64,000 bases of DNA from Varroa destructor (lineage: Eukaryota > Arthropoda > Arachnida > Mesostigmata > Varroidae), in assembly GCF_002443255.2 (NCBI RefSeq), contig NW_019211459.1:25811388-25875387 (forward strand). The letters run 5' to 3'. Position numbers and translations under genes: made by a program. Below, piece by piece: positions 10,101 to 20,047 of this stretch (positions within the stretch are counted from its first letter, which is position 1; the number at the start of each line of letters is the position of its first letter). Below the pieces are notes generated by a model. It did no database searches. It was not told the origin of the DNA and saw nothing but the letters and a program-made list of their open reading frames with translations.

Positions 10101-13088
10101 CTGTCCTTGTTAGCTTTTTCGAATTTCGACGAAGTCTATATTTATTAAGAATCCGTACTTGTACATTGTTTACAATCAACACACTTCCCACGCATAGCAG
10201 AGACTATTAATTCTAATATATTATCACAGCATTCACCGGGTTATTAAATTCAAAAGCGAACGTAGCCTGTTGGGTTAGATTTCCAAAAGCTTACATGGAA
10301 AATATTGCAATCGATGGAAACGACGCAGAATACCTAATCCGATTACCTATCCCGCGTACTGTTTGCGTGTTTTGAGGTCAGCAAGAACTGGCCTTAACCT
10401 TTCTGTGCCCTTACGCCGATACATGTGCTAATAGACTGCCAGTGTACGTACACCTCAAGCGGTAAGGACGGAATTAAAGCTTAATGCGAAATTCGTATGG
10501 TCTGCCGCCTAATTCTTGTTGAATATGTCGTAGACGCGAGCCATTAGGATTAATGAAAATGCAACGGGTTTATTGTTATCAAACTTTCAAAGTTCTCCAT
10601 AGCTGGGTTCATACACGCCCCTATTATCGTAGCATTCGGAATACATTACAAGCGTTCAGGACAAACAGAAAAATCAAGCTCTTTTATGGGTTGTATTTAT
10701 TAGCGTTGGCACGGTACATCACTGACGCGTCTCGAAGCAGTTGCTGTCAATTGTTTGCTATTTTACGATAACAAAACCAAGCACGAAGTACTAAATGGCA
10801 CTATAATAAATTGCTATCATTGTTTGGTATAGTTTACCCTTCTTTCCTCGATCTTTCAACTCTACTTCCTACATGCATTCTTTGAATATACGCGTACAGC
10901 ATAAGTTACTTCCAAGCATTACTTGACAGCTTTCAGACGGCCTGATTACGTCAAATTCGAGCAATCGTGTTAGCAATAACCAGCCACTGTAGGGAAATCT
11001 ACTTGGCAGACAAACTATTTTTTTGGATTTGAAATTACTATCCGCACATATCAAAATCGTCCTGAAATAAATGTTCCCGCATCCATACTAGGCGGCAGAC
11101 TGGTCTCGAAAGATGTCCTGAACACAAACTAGTCCTTTTGCTACACCACTATATTGCAGCCTCCCTAATCGTATATATATCGTCCACCACGGCGCGGCCC
11201 TGTTGTCTATTTCTAAGAGCGCAAATCTAAAGGCTTTGTCTATACACGGAAAGTAAATGGCCGCAGAAGCGGATGTAAGGCGTTCGGTGTTCGCTTTATC
11301 TCAGCGATCCGCCGTACTATTACGTCTTTGCGTAAATGAAGTTTCCAACGTAGGTCAGGGAAAATGCTCCATTACTTCGTGTTATTTGCATCGGACGTCG
11401 ACTATTTTGGCTACAATACATATGTAATACACGTGAGCTCGACTGCTATCTATAATGTTCGGGACAGAGTAGATTCATTCTAGTAGAAATCAGCTATGAG
11501 GATTCATCGAGACACTGATAGTTTACAGACATTGGAAGGGCAGATAAGTCGAAACCCATACAGAGCTATGGTCAATGGGGGCATTGAATTATACTAGCGT
11601 TTAAACATGATTCTGCGAACGTCAAATGCGATTGTCTCTAGCGCTAATGATGAAATAAACATTGTTTGTTTTTGTAAAGATAACATTCGCTCAAGTAAAT
11701 ACCTAGCACGACCTCATTATCCACATCTGTAGCATGCTGCAATAAACACACCATTAATGAACAATGATTTCAGTGTCCATCTTTGACTACCCATGCGAAG
11801 TCTATCAGGAGTGCCAATGCATCATTTGTAGGCAATCAAATGTAATCGAAATGATAGAAAAACATTTTAAGAAACCACTAATTCGTGCAAGATAGTTGAC
11901 ACGATCGTTCCATGCGCACAAAAAGCCCAACAGGATTTTTATACGTATATTTCGTACGTATGAACAGAATATTTGTCCAAGTCCTAACTGGAAAATCCTT
12001 TTATATCCACAGTTCTATCAGTCCATACGGATAACTTACCGTTGTGTCAGATATCGGATTGGCATTACATCTGTATAACACTTGTAAATAGTGCGACATG
12101 TGTCGTCCGTCTACGCTAGATGGCGCTCCTCTTCGTTTTTATGTAATGCTAGATTATCTATGTAAATTCCCTAGGTTAGATCATGCCTTTTTCGTTCAGG
12201 TCAGACTACTGAACGTCTAAGCGTTACGAATACAACATGTGACTGACTCACTCGCTGGCATTTTTTTTTGTCAGACGTTTGGTTGAACGTATAGTGGAAT
12301 TAGAAGCCACCCTACTACCCTGACCTTATTACTCATCTTCGTGGTGACGCAGATTAACGAATACGGAACACGATAGGCCTTTTAGCCGAAATATTGTCAC
12401 ATCATCAAGCAAAATCGCTTGCAACGCGGCCGAACGATTGCGGCATTGAGGACTAGTACATGTGGGAAAGAAAAGATAGCGTGCTTGTCTCAAACAGCGA
12501 GATTACATACGCCGACACGCTGTGCCAATCAAACAATGTTCAGTGTAGCAAGAAGCTGCACTAATTTTTACCCACAAGAATTATATATAATAATGATTTT
12601 TCGGACTTTAATGAACTCGGTGCATTACTGTGGCCCTGTGCACAGACAGGGGACAGAACGAATTTTTTTTATGTAGCAGAACAACGAAATATTAAGCAAA
12701 AACAAAATGAAAACTTTTCTTCAAGCTGTCAACTGGCTTTTTCCGAACTGTCAAAAACTCCCGCCTGTGTACGTATATATATGCGTGATACCATGTATAC
12801 ATACATAGAATCATTTGATGTATTTAAATGGGCAATCGAGTAAAGTTTAATAGTGGCTCCAAATATCACTATGAAGATGCAGTTATATATATAGGACATA
12901 AGGGATCATGTATATAGAAGCCAATTTGCCAAAAGATATATCCGTTGGCGGAGGGGCGGTGTCTTGTAACTCACACTCACCCTTTCTTTGGGTACTTCAT
13001 CATAGGTATCGATGAGCTCCACCTGCGTCAAAGGCCTTCGCGGCTGACCCATTGCGTTCTGGATGTTGTGCCGATGTAACGCGTCCAT
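1026..13088 (-). CDS. SLC26/SulP-family anion transporter, prestin-like, 3' end outside the window (nine exons)
   Basis: This is a multi-pass membrane anion exchanger or channel of the SLC26 (SulP) family, whose members move sulfate, chloride, bicarbonate, oxalate or iodide across the plasma membrane. The nine exons, joined by GT-AG introns with matching phases, give 470 residues without a stop. Family landmarks appear in order: the N-terminal RRPLTQVEL motif (residues 17-25), FPVVSWL (62-68) and QVPQ (91-94), LAAVPPVFALY (101-111), FLSEQMVNGFSTG (202-214), GLPVPIELV (286-294), the DAFAIA block (about 343-348), then SVPRSAVQENAGGKTQ (397-412) and SLKKIVMQ (448-455). Family members run about 650-800 residues, so roughly a third is missing, namely the last membrane helices and the STAS domain, which lie left of position 1. 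The closest pattern I recall is prestin/SLC26A5-A6, but the substrate cannot be deduced. Pro399 replaces the usual anion-site serine. Confidence 0.93.
1629..1820 (-). CDS. SLC26 exon 8 (residues 375-438), anion-site region
   Basis: The exon is 192 nt (64 codons, phase 0-0), with acceptor TACCCTTGTAG and donor ATT/GTGAGT. It encodes EFLALGIGHIWSSFFSCFPI, then AASVPRSAVQENAGGKTQIV and a long hydrophobic helix. This contains the second half-helix that forms the anion pocket in SLC26 structures. The basic residue (Arg400; codon at 1743-1745) is present, but the neighbouring serine of prestin is Pro399 (codon CCT at 1746-1748). The small plus-strand frames at 1678-1891 are shadows of this exon. 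Confidence 0.95.
2158..2311 (-). CDS. SLC26 exon 7 (residues 323-374)
   Basis: The exon is 154 nt, with acceptor CGCTATTAG and donor CAG/GTGAGA. It encodes LPVPRAPTFSPSLLTRIWVD and then AFAIAVVSFAITLSLGRIFG, ending NYEVDANQ. The family pattern is DA-x-AIA-x-VGFA-x-x-x-SL-x-x-x-x-A-x-x-HGY-x-VD-x-NQE-x-x-A-x-G. The usual HGY is HNY here. The frame continues without a gap into exon 8 (EFLALGIG). Confidence 0.95.
2512..2628 (-). CDS. SLC26 exon 6 (residues 284-323)
   Basis: The exon is 117 nt, with acceptor AATTATAG and donor GAAAA/GTGAGC, phase 2 on both sides. It encodes CGLPVPIELVTVIVFTAASY followed by MQFDKIYNIAVVGEVPE, the SLC26 block LP-x-PIP-x-EL-x-x-VI-x-GT ... Y-x-x-x-VVG-x-IP. This covers the helix entry and extracellular hairpin ahead of the core domain's second repeat. 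Confidence 0.93.
3184..3305 (-). CDS. SLC26 exon 5 (residues 244-284)
   Basis: The exon is 122 nt, with acceptor CGCTTTTCAG. It encodes TLESFFTQISDIHLPTLIVS followed by a hydrophobic helix and a charged loop ending ILVR. Several GT dinucleotides could end the exon. The one used here, CGCAA/GTACGT, is the only one in phase 2, as required by exon 6, and it yields Lys284 (AA|A) directly before CGLPVPIEL. Reading past it gives residues with no family similarity and then a stop. Confidence 0.85.
3580..3744 (-). CDS. SLC26 exon 4 (residues 189-243)
   Basis: The exon is 165 nt (55 codons, phase 0-0), with acceptor TTTTCAAACAG and donor AAG/GTTTGT. It encodes LVFGLLNLGCLNVFLSE, then the helix MVNGFSTGVAVQVALSQ, then GAIFGLPIPHFSGMF. 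This corresponds to the family block LG-LLRLG-x-x-x-x-YLSE-x-LVRGFTTGAA-x-x-V-x-x-SQ. The usual Arg in LVRGF is Asn here (MVNGF), which removes a positive charge near the membrane face. Confidence 0.94.
6611..6891 (-). CDS. SLC26 exon 3 (residues 95-188)
   Basis: The exon is 281 nt, with acceptor TGTTACAG and donor CAG/GTGAAG. It encodes LGYTLLAAVPPVFALY, the strongest family signature, then a hydrophobic helix, then GTVKQASVGADAIISMM, matching the family GTS-x-x-x-S-x-G-x-x-A block. The following His/Asp-rich stretch (about residues 151-165) is the expected extracellular loop between helices 3 and 4. It carries no N-x-S/T glycosylation site, unlike several vertebrate members. The exon ends with CVTVGIIQ, phase 0. 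The plus-strand open frame at 6252-6656 overlaps its 3' end and is a shadow. Confidence 0.95.
7241..7415 (-). CDS. SLC26 exon 2 (residues 37-95, first membrane helix)
   Basis: The exon encodes the link into the membrane core: FPVVSWLASYRVKDYLVADI, then TGFTVAMFQVPQ, equivalent to the family pattern FPI-x-x-WLPxY ... GDxxAGxTxGxxxxPQ. Gln94 of QVPQ corresponds to a pore-lining glutamine of prestin (known for the family, not tested here). The acceptor chosen is CGGGCAG/AAT, because it keeps the phase set by exon 1. A second AG 29 nt upstream (CCTTAG) would shift the frame. The donor is CAGA/GTAAGT, phase 1, and the split codon A|GT gives Ser95. Confidence 0.88.
8373..8391. repeat. (GAAT)n microsatellite
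   Basis: Just over four tandem copies of GAAT. Confidence 0.9.
8380..9250. promoter_or_regulatory. CpG-richer block in SLC26 intron 1, possible alternative promoter
   Basis: The block is visibly richer in G+C and CpG than its surroundings, with (ACG)n at 8429-8443 and many CG dinucleotides at 8870-9240. A TATA-like ATTTAAAGG is present near 8939. Its position between the first two coding exons would suit an internal promoter or enhancer. This is inferred from composition only. Confidence 0.2.
12981..13088 (-). CDS. SLC26 exon 1 (start codon, residues 1-36)
   Basis: The ATG at 13086-13088 is the first Met codon after an in-frame TAA 24 nt upstream, and its context is CACAATGG. The exon encodes the cytoplasmic N-terminus with the RPLTQVELIDTYDE motif, which matches the conserved RP-x-Y/L-T-Q/S stretch of SLC26 N-termini. 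It ends in AGG followed by the donor GTGAGT, in phase 0. A possible acceptor (TATTTCCAG) at 13123-13131 would begin the exon at 13122, which suggests that further 5' untranslated exons lie at higher coordinates. Confidence 0.85.
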
Positions 13089-13729
13089 TGTGAGGCTCGT
13101 CCAGAGCACTTAGACTTAATAGCTGGAAATATGAAATATGGGCATAGTTATTATTGGATTATTTGGACTTCATGCATTGTCATTGACAGTAACTGGCACG
13201 ACATGGTCCATAAAAATTGGAAGTTCTTGTAGCAAGTAAACACCAGATTTATCGCTTTTATACATTAACGAAAGGCCTTGACTGGCAGCGAAATTGCGGC
13301 AGGGAAGACTTGGGTTGCTTTTTAGATGGACGAGAAAAAAAGTCTGCTTTACATAGTAAGAATAGAAAAATTGTAGAAACACTATTGTGTAATATCAATT
13401 TCATGAATAGACAATACTAAGTGAGTTTTGTCTATAGCTTTCAGTGTAAATCAATCTGCAAGGTTGAATGCGCACATATTTTGAACAAAAAAAAAAACCT
13501 AAATTACACGTCTCTACCTAAAACTGTCAACTAGATTTTCTATTTCTCTAAACGCAGATAAATATTAGAAATTAAATAAAAAATATCTTCAATTTGGGTA
13601 CGTCACGTTGGATGAAAAAGCGAATCTAAATCATGATTATGTTATAGGGCCTCCGAGGTTAACGATCTCCGTCCGTATGATAAAGTTGTCAGTTTTGTGA
13701 CCACTAATAAGAAAATTTCAGGTTTAGAG

Positions 13730-13821
13730 CACACACACATCCACATACACGCGCGCGCGTATGCACGCGCGTACGTACGTACGTACGTACGCACGCACCC
13801 ACACATACACACACACACGCA
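13730..13821. repeat. Compound (CA)n/(CG)n/(TACG)n microsatellite, Z-DNA candidate
   Basis: The core 13742-13798 is 57 bp of strictly alternating pyrimidine and purine, including runs of CG and TACG. It is flanked by CA-rich alternating stretches at 13731-13740 and 13801-13821. Such tracts favour left-handed Z-DNA under negative supercoiling. Confidence 0.9.
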
Positions 13822-16800
13822 GCGCTGGCTTCAATTCAATTGTATTATTTATGCACTGCTGCACAATCTCTCACAACATATCCACGCACGCACAAAACCA
13901 TAGGACAACCTTCGCACTTCATTGGATCGGAACATAGGCAGTTACTAAGTGCTCAAGACAGGCGCACTCATTACGCAATGTTATATGCCACACATATAAA
14001 CGACAGACATTACATGTAGTTGGCCTTGATTTCTCTCTAGCCCACTGTACCTTTGCTTAACCAATATATCAGGTCTGTACAAGAGCTCTATCAGAATGTT
14101 ACTCCTTACCGAACGCTAATGGCACAACTATTGAATGATTAATATTCAATCATTACGTTGATATACTGACCTAGTCTAGTTAAGTTCAGTAGCAGTTATA
14201 GCACCCGCTACCTGTGTATATCCGCTCTGACCATTCACAAATCGAAGGAACCTATTGTGACATCGTTACTACGACGTTTATACCGACTACTCCTGAAACT
14301 GCTGGATCTTCTTAGCTGAATACCATGGACTTTGATGGAGGAAAGCTAATCCCATTTACAGAAATACCGTTTGAAACGTACGTGCCGTGGGAACCTACCG
14401 TCTGGATGCCGAGTAGCGGCGGAGTTTCTTCTAAAACCCATAATCAGCCTAGAGGCTATCACTAGCTCTCCCGCTGAATATTACTATTGTGTAAGCATAT
14501 TTCTACTTTATGGACCCGTCGTTTACCGCGCGCGTGTATGTGGACGCGTCGCGCCGCCCCGTACCGCACTGGCCCATCTCACTACGACAGTAAGAGCACA
14601 GCATTATCATCACTAACGTCCGTCGCCACAGTGGCAGAACCTGCATCAACAACCTTCCATCCATGACAGTGCATTGAATTGCCTGAGGTATCGCAGCGGC
14701 CTCTCTATTTCTTCGTATAACAACTTTGCGGGTATGCATGTATGTAAGTGTTTTTGCGCCATTCATATTCTATTGGCGTGCCCGCTTCGATGGTCGATCA
14801 TCATTGCTAAGAGGAACAGTCACCAAAGCCTAGTTGTCAATCCTGTGACCATTCCATCGCTGCCGTCCACAGTAAAATCTATTTAATCGCAGTGCTGGAA
14901 CTGGCCGAGGGGTGTCGGCACGAGGTGGAGAAGAAAAAAATGGAAGCGGTGATTTACCGTAAATCGGTTGTAAAAAGCCGCCAACAACGGTATAGTCGCT
15001 CCATCATCTGCCACTATCATTTAATCGTTAAATGATCATCACTACTTTTACGTACGACGGATAGGAGTCGTGCGAAAAGTGGATGCATGGGTCAGTCCGT
15101 ACCAACTTTGTCATCTAGTCGCAAAGCGCACAGCGGTCAACACCATCGATTTGAAACAAAACCAGCAGCCATGCTGAAATCCGTCGAGCAAGACTAATGT
15201 GATTCACACTGGATAACGCACGCCCGTCTCGCAACACTAGATGCATATGGTTATTTTCGCATGTCTAATAGACTTGGCCTGTCTGATAGCGTCTGCAAAT
15301 CGGCCCCTGTTGGGCAACGACTCGTTAGTCCCACAACGAAAACGGTAGAAAGATCAAGAGATTTGTACTGGTACCACTAGTGATGATGACTCTGAGAAAT
15401 AATAGCGGCGATTAACGTGGGTGATGAAAAATTCCACACTGACGAAAAACAGCATAGATACAATGTAATAATCGTTCACATTTCCGTGACGACTACCAAA
15501 CTCTGATATTAACGCAGCGTCATTGCCTATAAACGTGACTGGTCTCTATGACATGCGGTATTCGCTATAAACGGTATCATCCGAATCTGGATCCGAGTCG
15601 AATGATCAATTTTGAGAAAGATGTCTATTTGAACGCCTTGTCACGGAATAAGCCCTAACCTTTGTCTTCTCACGCCGTACATGGAACAGAGAAACAATTG
15701 TTTTAGACAGCCGACTAACTATCTATTCTCTACCCTATAAATTTTTTATAACTTGTTCTTTCAATACTTTGTTTTATTTAAGATAGGCATAGTGCTCAAC
15801 ATAGGTTCGTTGCCTAATGTAACTTCACTCATTAGTTTTTTATTCGTAATCATCGACGTCACCTCTTAGGCACTCTACGGATGAAGCGACCTTAAAACGA
15901 GCTGTTTCTTAAAAATGTGGCCTTGACGTACGACGTTCAGTAGTGTACATGAAGTTTGCAGATCTTTTTCTATTTGACTATAGATGAAGTCGCTAATCCG
16001 TATCATGGATTTGATCGGTAGATATGACAGGAGACGTTGAAGTAAGCACCCAGCATACATTAATCTAGATTTTGAACATCACTTACAAACCGCGCTTGGC
16101 TTCCAGTTCGTGTCTATCTTACTCGATAGATCAAAAGCTGTCTATTAGCGATGATCTCTTCACGAAATGCAGAACGGGCGTAAGCCTCCATTTACCTTTC
16201 AAAGGCATATAGTATAGGTAAAAAATTTTTCCGTTAGGCTCCTAATCAAATCACAGCTTAGACGTGTGCCTAAAAACCGCAGCTTAGGACTAAAAACGAT
16301 TGTTTCGTACGAGCTTTTATGTAGGTTCTCGATGTCCGCCGTTTTCGTGTATGGAGCGGGGTATCAGGAAGCAAACTATTGGCGACGCCTCGGTTTATAG
16401 TTGAGGTAGCGGGATGCATATGCGTTAGGGTGACATTGCTTGCTCTAGACGATGCACTAGGTCTGTTTGACGAGGGAACACCTTTTACGGCACCAATCAA
16501 CTAACAAAAGCCAGCGCAAAAAACCAGATGCAATTGTCCTGGCATTTGAAAGCTAGATGCGACATACATTCACGATGAAGACAGCTGTTCTAAGTTTCGG
16601 TAATTCTGTGGCAGGATGTGTTGCGATTACGGTGGGCCGGCGATCGCCTGCCGCAGGCCAAGCTTAATAAAAATGTTAGGAGATCCATTTGCCGGTAGAC
16701 ACTACATTTCCGAGGCTTGAGCTCGACATATTCATGCTATAATAATGCTTACTCATCTTGAAGAACTAGGTAGGAATATAGCAACATTTTCTTGGCAACT

Positions 16801-17001
16801 GTGTTAACGATTCCAGATGCGTCTGACATCATTATTGCTTACGAAGTCCCGAGCACCGTGGCCTTTGTGGTCTATTGGAGTTTTCCATCGGAGTTTAAAA
16901 ATAAGAACACTGGAAATCTTCCGAACGATGGAAGCAGTACTTTGCAAAGGAACTTCACTTTTCTTTAATCAAGAGGCAGTTTTGAGGCTGTCTTGAATGC
17001 A

Positions 17002-17029
17002 ATATATATATATATATATATGTATATAT
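17002..17029. repeat. (TA)n microsatellite
   Basis: AT dinucleotide run with one G interruption. Confidence 0.9.
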
Positions 17030-19989
17030 TTATTCTATAGAAGTGTATCTAGTTTATCGGCGTAGCTACGATCCGCTCTGTTTGTATAGTTAACAGCGCG
17101 GTACTATACAATTCGACAATTGCATTCCTCTTCGCCAGAATGACAACGTATTATTATATAGCCACAACCAAGACAACGATCAAAGGCGAAGTCGACATCC
17201 CTTGGGGTCATAGCTACTGTAACAATAAGCTTTCCAGTAAAATCGACGTTTTTCTCAAGAAAAATGAAAAAAAAAAAAGGCACCGCTTATTTACTACACT
17301 GATTGCTACGAAGCTCAACTCATACTTCGTCGTGTTGCTTAATCTCAACGCTAGTAAATAAATGAATTAATTCAGCCTTGTTGCTTGACATTTCATTGAC
17401 GATAGCACCTTTACCTTGGCTTTTGACTTATTACCAAGCGGTCTGGTGGAATATCTAGAAATCATACAATTATGCCACATTTCAAGAAATGATTTCACCA
17501 ACGTTGAAGTAGAACAGAAATCGTTACGCCATGTATGAATAGTGTTGCTTTAAATAAACAGCACAGGCACGTATTCGAAAACAGAACTAATGATAACGTA
17601 AATTACAACTGTACAACTTCCAACTTGCATCGTCCGCTGCTGCTGTGCCCAAAAACACAGAGGAAACGTGAGGACACTATTATAAACGTATAGTGGCCAT
17701 TCGTCAGCGTTGCGTCGTAACAATGTGTAACTTGTCCTCCTAACCATTAGTCCTTATCTATTATAGAAAAATTGATTTGGCTCTCTGAGTTCTGCACTTT
17801 ATTTTGTTTGACGCATTTCGAGATCAGCATGACCCCGTCAAAGGCACTGGTATTACGACCGATGACGCGAACAGCGTATGAACTTAACCCTGTGTATTTT
17901 TTCGATACCGGACTGAACGAGGGTATCGCGCCCGCGGAGAATGAATGGAGCGGCCGCTGTGTCATTACGTGATTGATTTTCGTTTCGTTCGCCGTACTAT
18001 TGATTTCTTTTCAAAAAGAAAAGCACATCGGCGGTACGGAATAGGTCTTGATAAGCATAAAAATATCACGAAAAAAAGGCCCAGATGCATAAATAAAAAT
18101 ACATGGACTTTAGAAAAAAAACTAACGGCTGCCGTAATAACAGCGCTACGAAAAAGGACCACAGTGGCAAATTTCGGTGCACAAAAGTTTGCGTGCTTCG
18201 CTGCAGTCAGCTGCCGTATCATCACCTAGCGTGCCTGTATTTTTCCTGTCTGCACACCGATAGACGTATACGGTGCTTTCATATTTGGTTCCCTTACCGA
18301 GTCGGTCGCTGATGTACAACTCTCGTGGTCTAATCTTATTTCAGTTCAAGTTAGCAACTGTTAAATTTGCGTAACTTCCGCCAGATGGGAAAAGTATTCA
18401 TGGTGACGAACTTCGTTGAAAGGCTGATTGTAGGTACCATATTCGCCGTTGAAGAACACGTTCGGATGGCGTTTAGTGCACGACAAACGGTTACCCGGCA
18501 GGAAAATCTCAACGGGCAGCTCAGTTATGATCGTCTGTTGCGACGTCGTCACTGTTAAATCATCCGTGCGACCGGCATGGTCATTACCTGCTGTTAGAGT
18601 ATGATTGACAGTGTTGGATCAATGTCATCGTTCTTTACCACGGTTTAGGCTACGATTTCTCCGTAATTCGGGCAGGGGTGAGATCAACGAAGGGTAGTCG
18701 GAAAAGAAAGCTAACCAGGAGAGCTTGCAGTTTGGCAATGATCAGCAGCCCTAGTGCCACCTGCTCGCTATATATGAAAGTGACAATAACTTCGTATCGA
18801 ACCAAAATATGACGATAATGGCGGTTATCGACAGTTGCGGTCACAGTACTGTTTACTAATTATTACGTCTACTCTTACCTAAAGCTCTGAATTCTAAGGA
18901 AGGCACTTCTTGCTCGCTGCTACTATGCAATGCCAATGCAGACGCGGGCCCTCTATTAAGATCAACCCCTGTTGTTCGTCCATTAATAATGGATTTTAAT
19001 AAAACTGCATTAACAATTCGGTCGGCGCAACCATTATTATAACAATGTTTACTTTTAAATTGCCACAACGCACACGTTTATTAAAGCTACCGTTTTTAAC
19101 AGAGGCAACAACGATCGAGCCTTTTGTCCGCGTTCTTGACGACTGTATGGCCCCAGCGCCTCATTAGAAGCACATCATCGGATGCTTCTCCCGCATAATC
19201 TCGTACAGGGTCATTAGGCTTGTCCTTCTAAACTGGCGGTGCCCCCGGACTGGAGTAAAACGCTACGTAAGGAAGAGTACGAACACCCTTAATGACAACG
19301 TTGGCTAACGACGATTTGAGCCAGAGTTGATTTATTGGTCATCTCGTATCTAACAGGGGGTGAAATAGACGAAAATTTCAAGGACAATCTTTTTTGGTGA
19401 TATAACAATGCCAGGCAAACTGGTAGTCTTTGTGGTTGTCGAGATTTTCGTAATAAGAGATGCTGTGTCAACCTATGTGAATCACGGCATTCAACATTTT
19501 AGGTAGGCTCACGGGAGCCTTTCGAGTCACTTTCTGTTTCCATCTACAACCCGTCCATATGCCGTATGGAAGCCACCATATATATAATGGCGATTATCTT
19601 TATAGCAATCAATTGAAGCACTCTTTATCTAGAATTTCAACTCGGATACGTATCAGCAAATCTTATCCCTTTGTATACCCCAAAGCTAAAAGCAGGTGAT
19701 TTTTACAGGACACAAAATTCATTGCTTCAATGATAGTCCAAATCATGGCTGCATTAAATGCACTGGACAAACGGCAAACAATTGAGATCCGTTAATTTTC
19801 ACTTAACGTCCTTACCTGACATCCTTAACAAAAAAAAAAACACTAGGCAAGCAGAGGAGCGCCTTCAAACAAAGCAGGGAAAGGCCAATTTGCGGGTAAG
19901 GCAGATAACATCAATATGGATATAATCAATATGGAATGCACATATGGGATGCATGAGCGAGCATTGCTTATTAAAAGGACTAAGGAGGG

Positions 19990-20037
19990 TCTTTGCTGTT
20001 TATTGAATAAAAATCACTCTTCAATAAACAGCAAAGA
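19990..20037. repeat. Perfect foldback hairpin, 18-bp arms
   Basis: The left arm 19990-20007 (TCTTTGCTGTTTATTGAA) is the exact reverse complement of the right arm 20020-20037, with a 12-nt AT-rich loop. A 16-bp palindrome, CAAAGAACGTTCTTTG, overlaps the right arm at 20032-20047, so a third copy of the CTTTG end follows. Confidence 0.93.
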
Positions 20038-20047
20038 ACGTTCTTTG

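Larger units (their letters stand above)
7416..12980 (-). other. SLC26 intron 1 (5.6 kb)
   Basis: The large first intron separates the N-terminal exon from the membrane core. It contains a CpG-richer block at about 8.38-9.25 kb, described separately, and a (GAAT)n run at 8373-8391. The 159-codon minus-strand frame at 8228-8707 has no ATG and no recognisable domain. The rest is AT-rich and featureless. Confidence 0.75.
13123..19989. other. Upstream flank of the SLC26 gene, no recognised gene
   Basis: The stretch presumably includes SLC26 5' untranslated exons and promoter, which cannot be placed. It holds a compound microsatellite at 13730-13821, a (TA)n at 17002-17029 and open frames of at most about 95 codons on both strands. 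A frame open for 85 codons without ATG (18361-18618, minus) overlaps an equally open plus-strand frame, and neither is recognised. Confidence 0.6.

Noticed and set aside
15016..15036. 9-bp-arm hairpins (also 31572-31597 and 33616-33637)
   Set aside because: Several 9-bp arms with short loops are expected by chance at this length, and no terminator-like role applies in a eukaryote.
18361..18618. 85-codon minus-strand frame without ATG, possibly a terminal exon
   Set aside because: The plus strand is equally open over the same bases (18367-18558), no family is recognised and the acceptor is poor.
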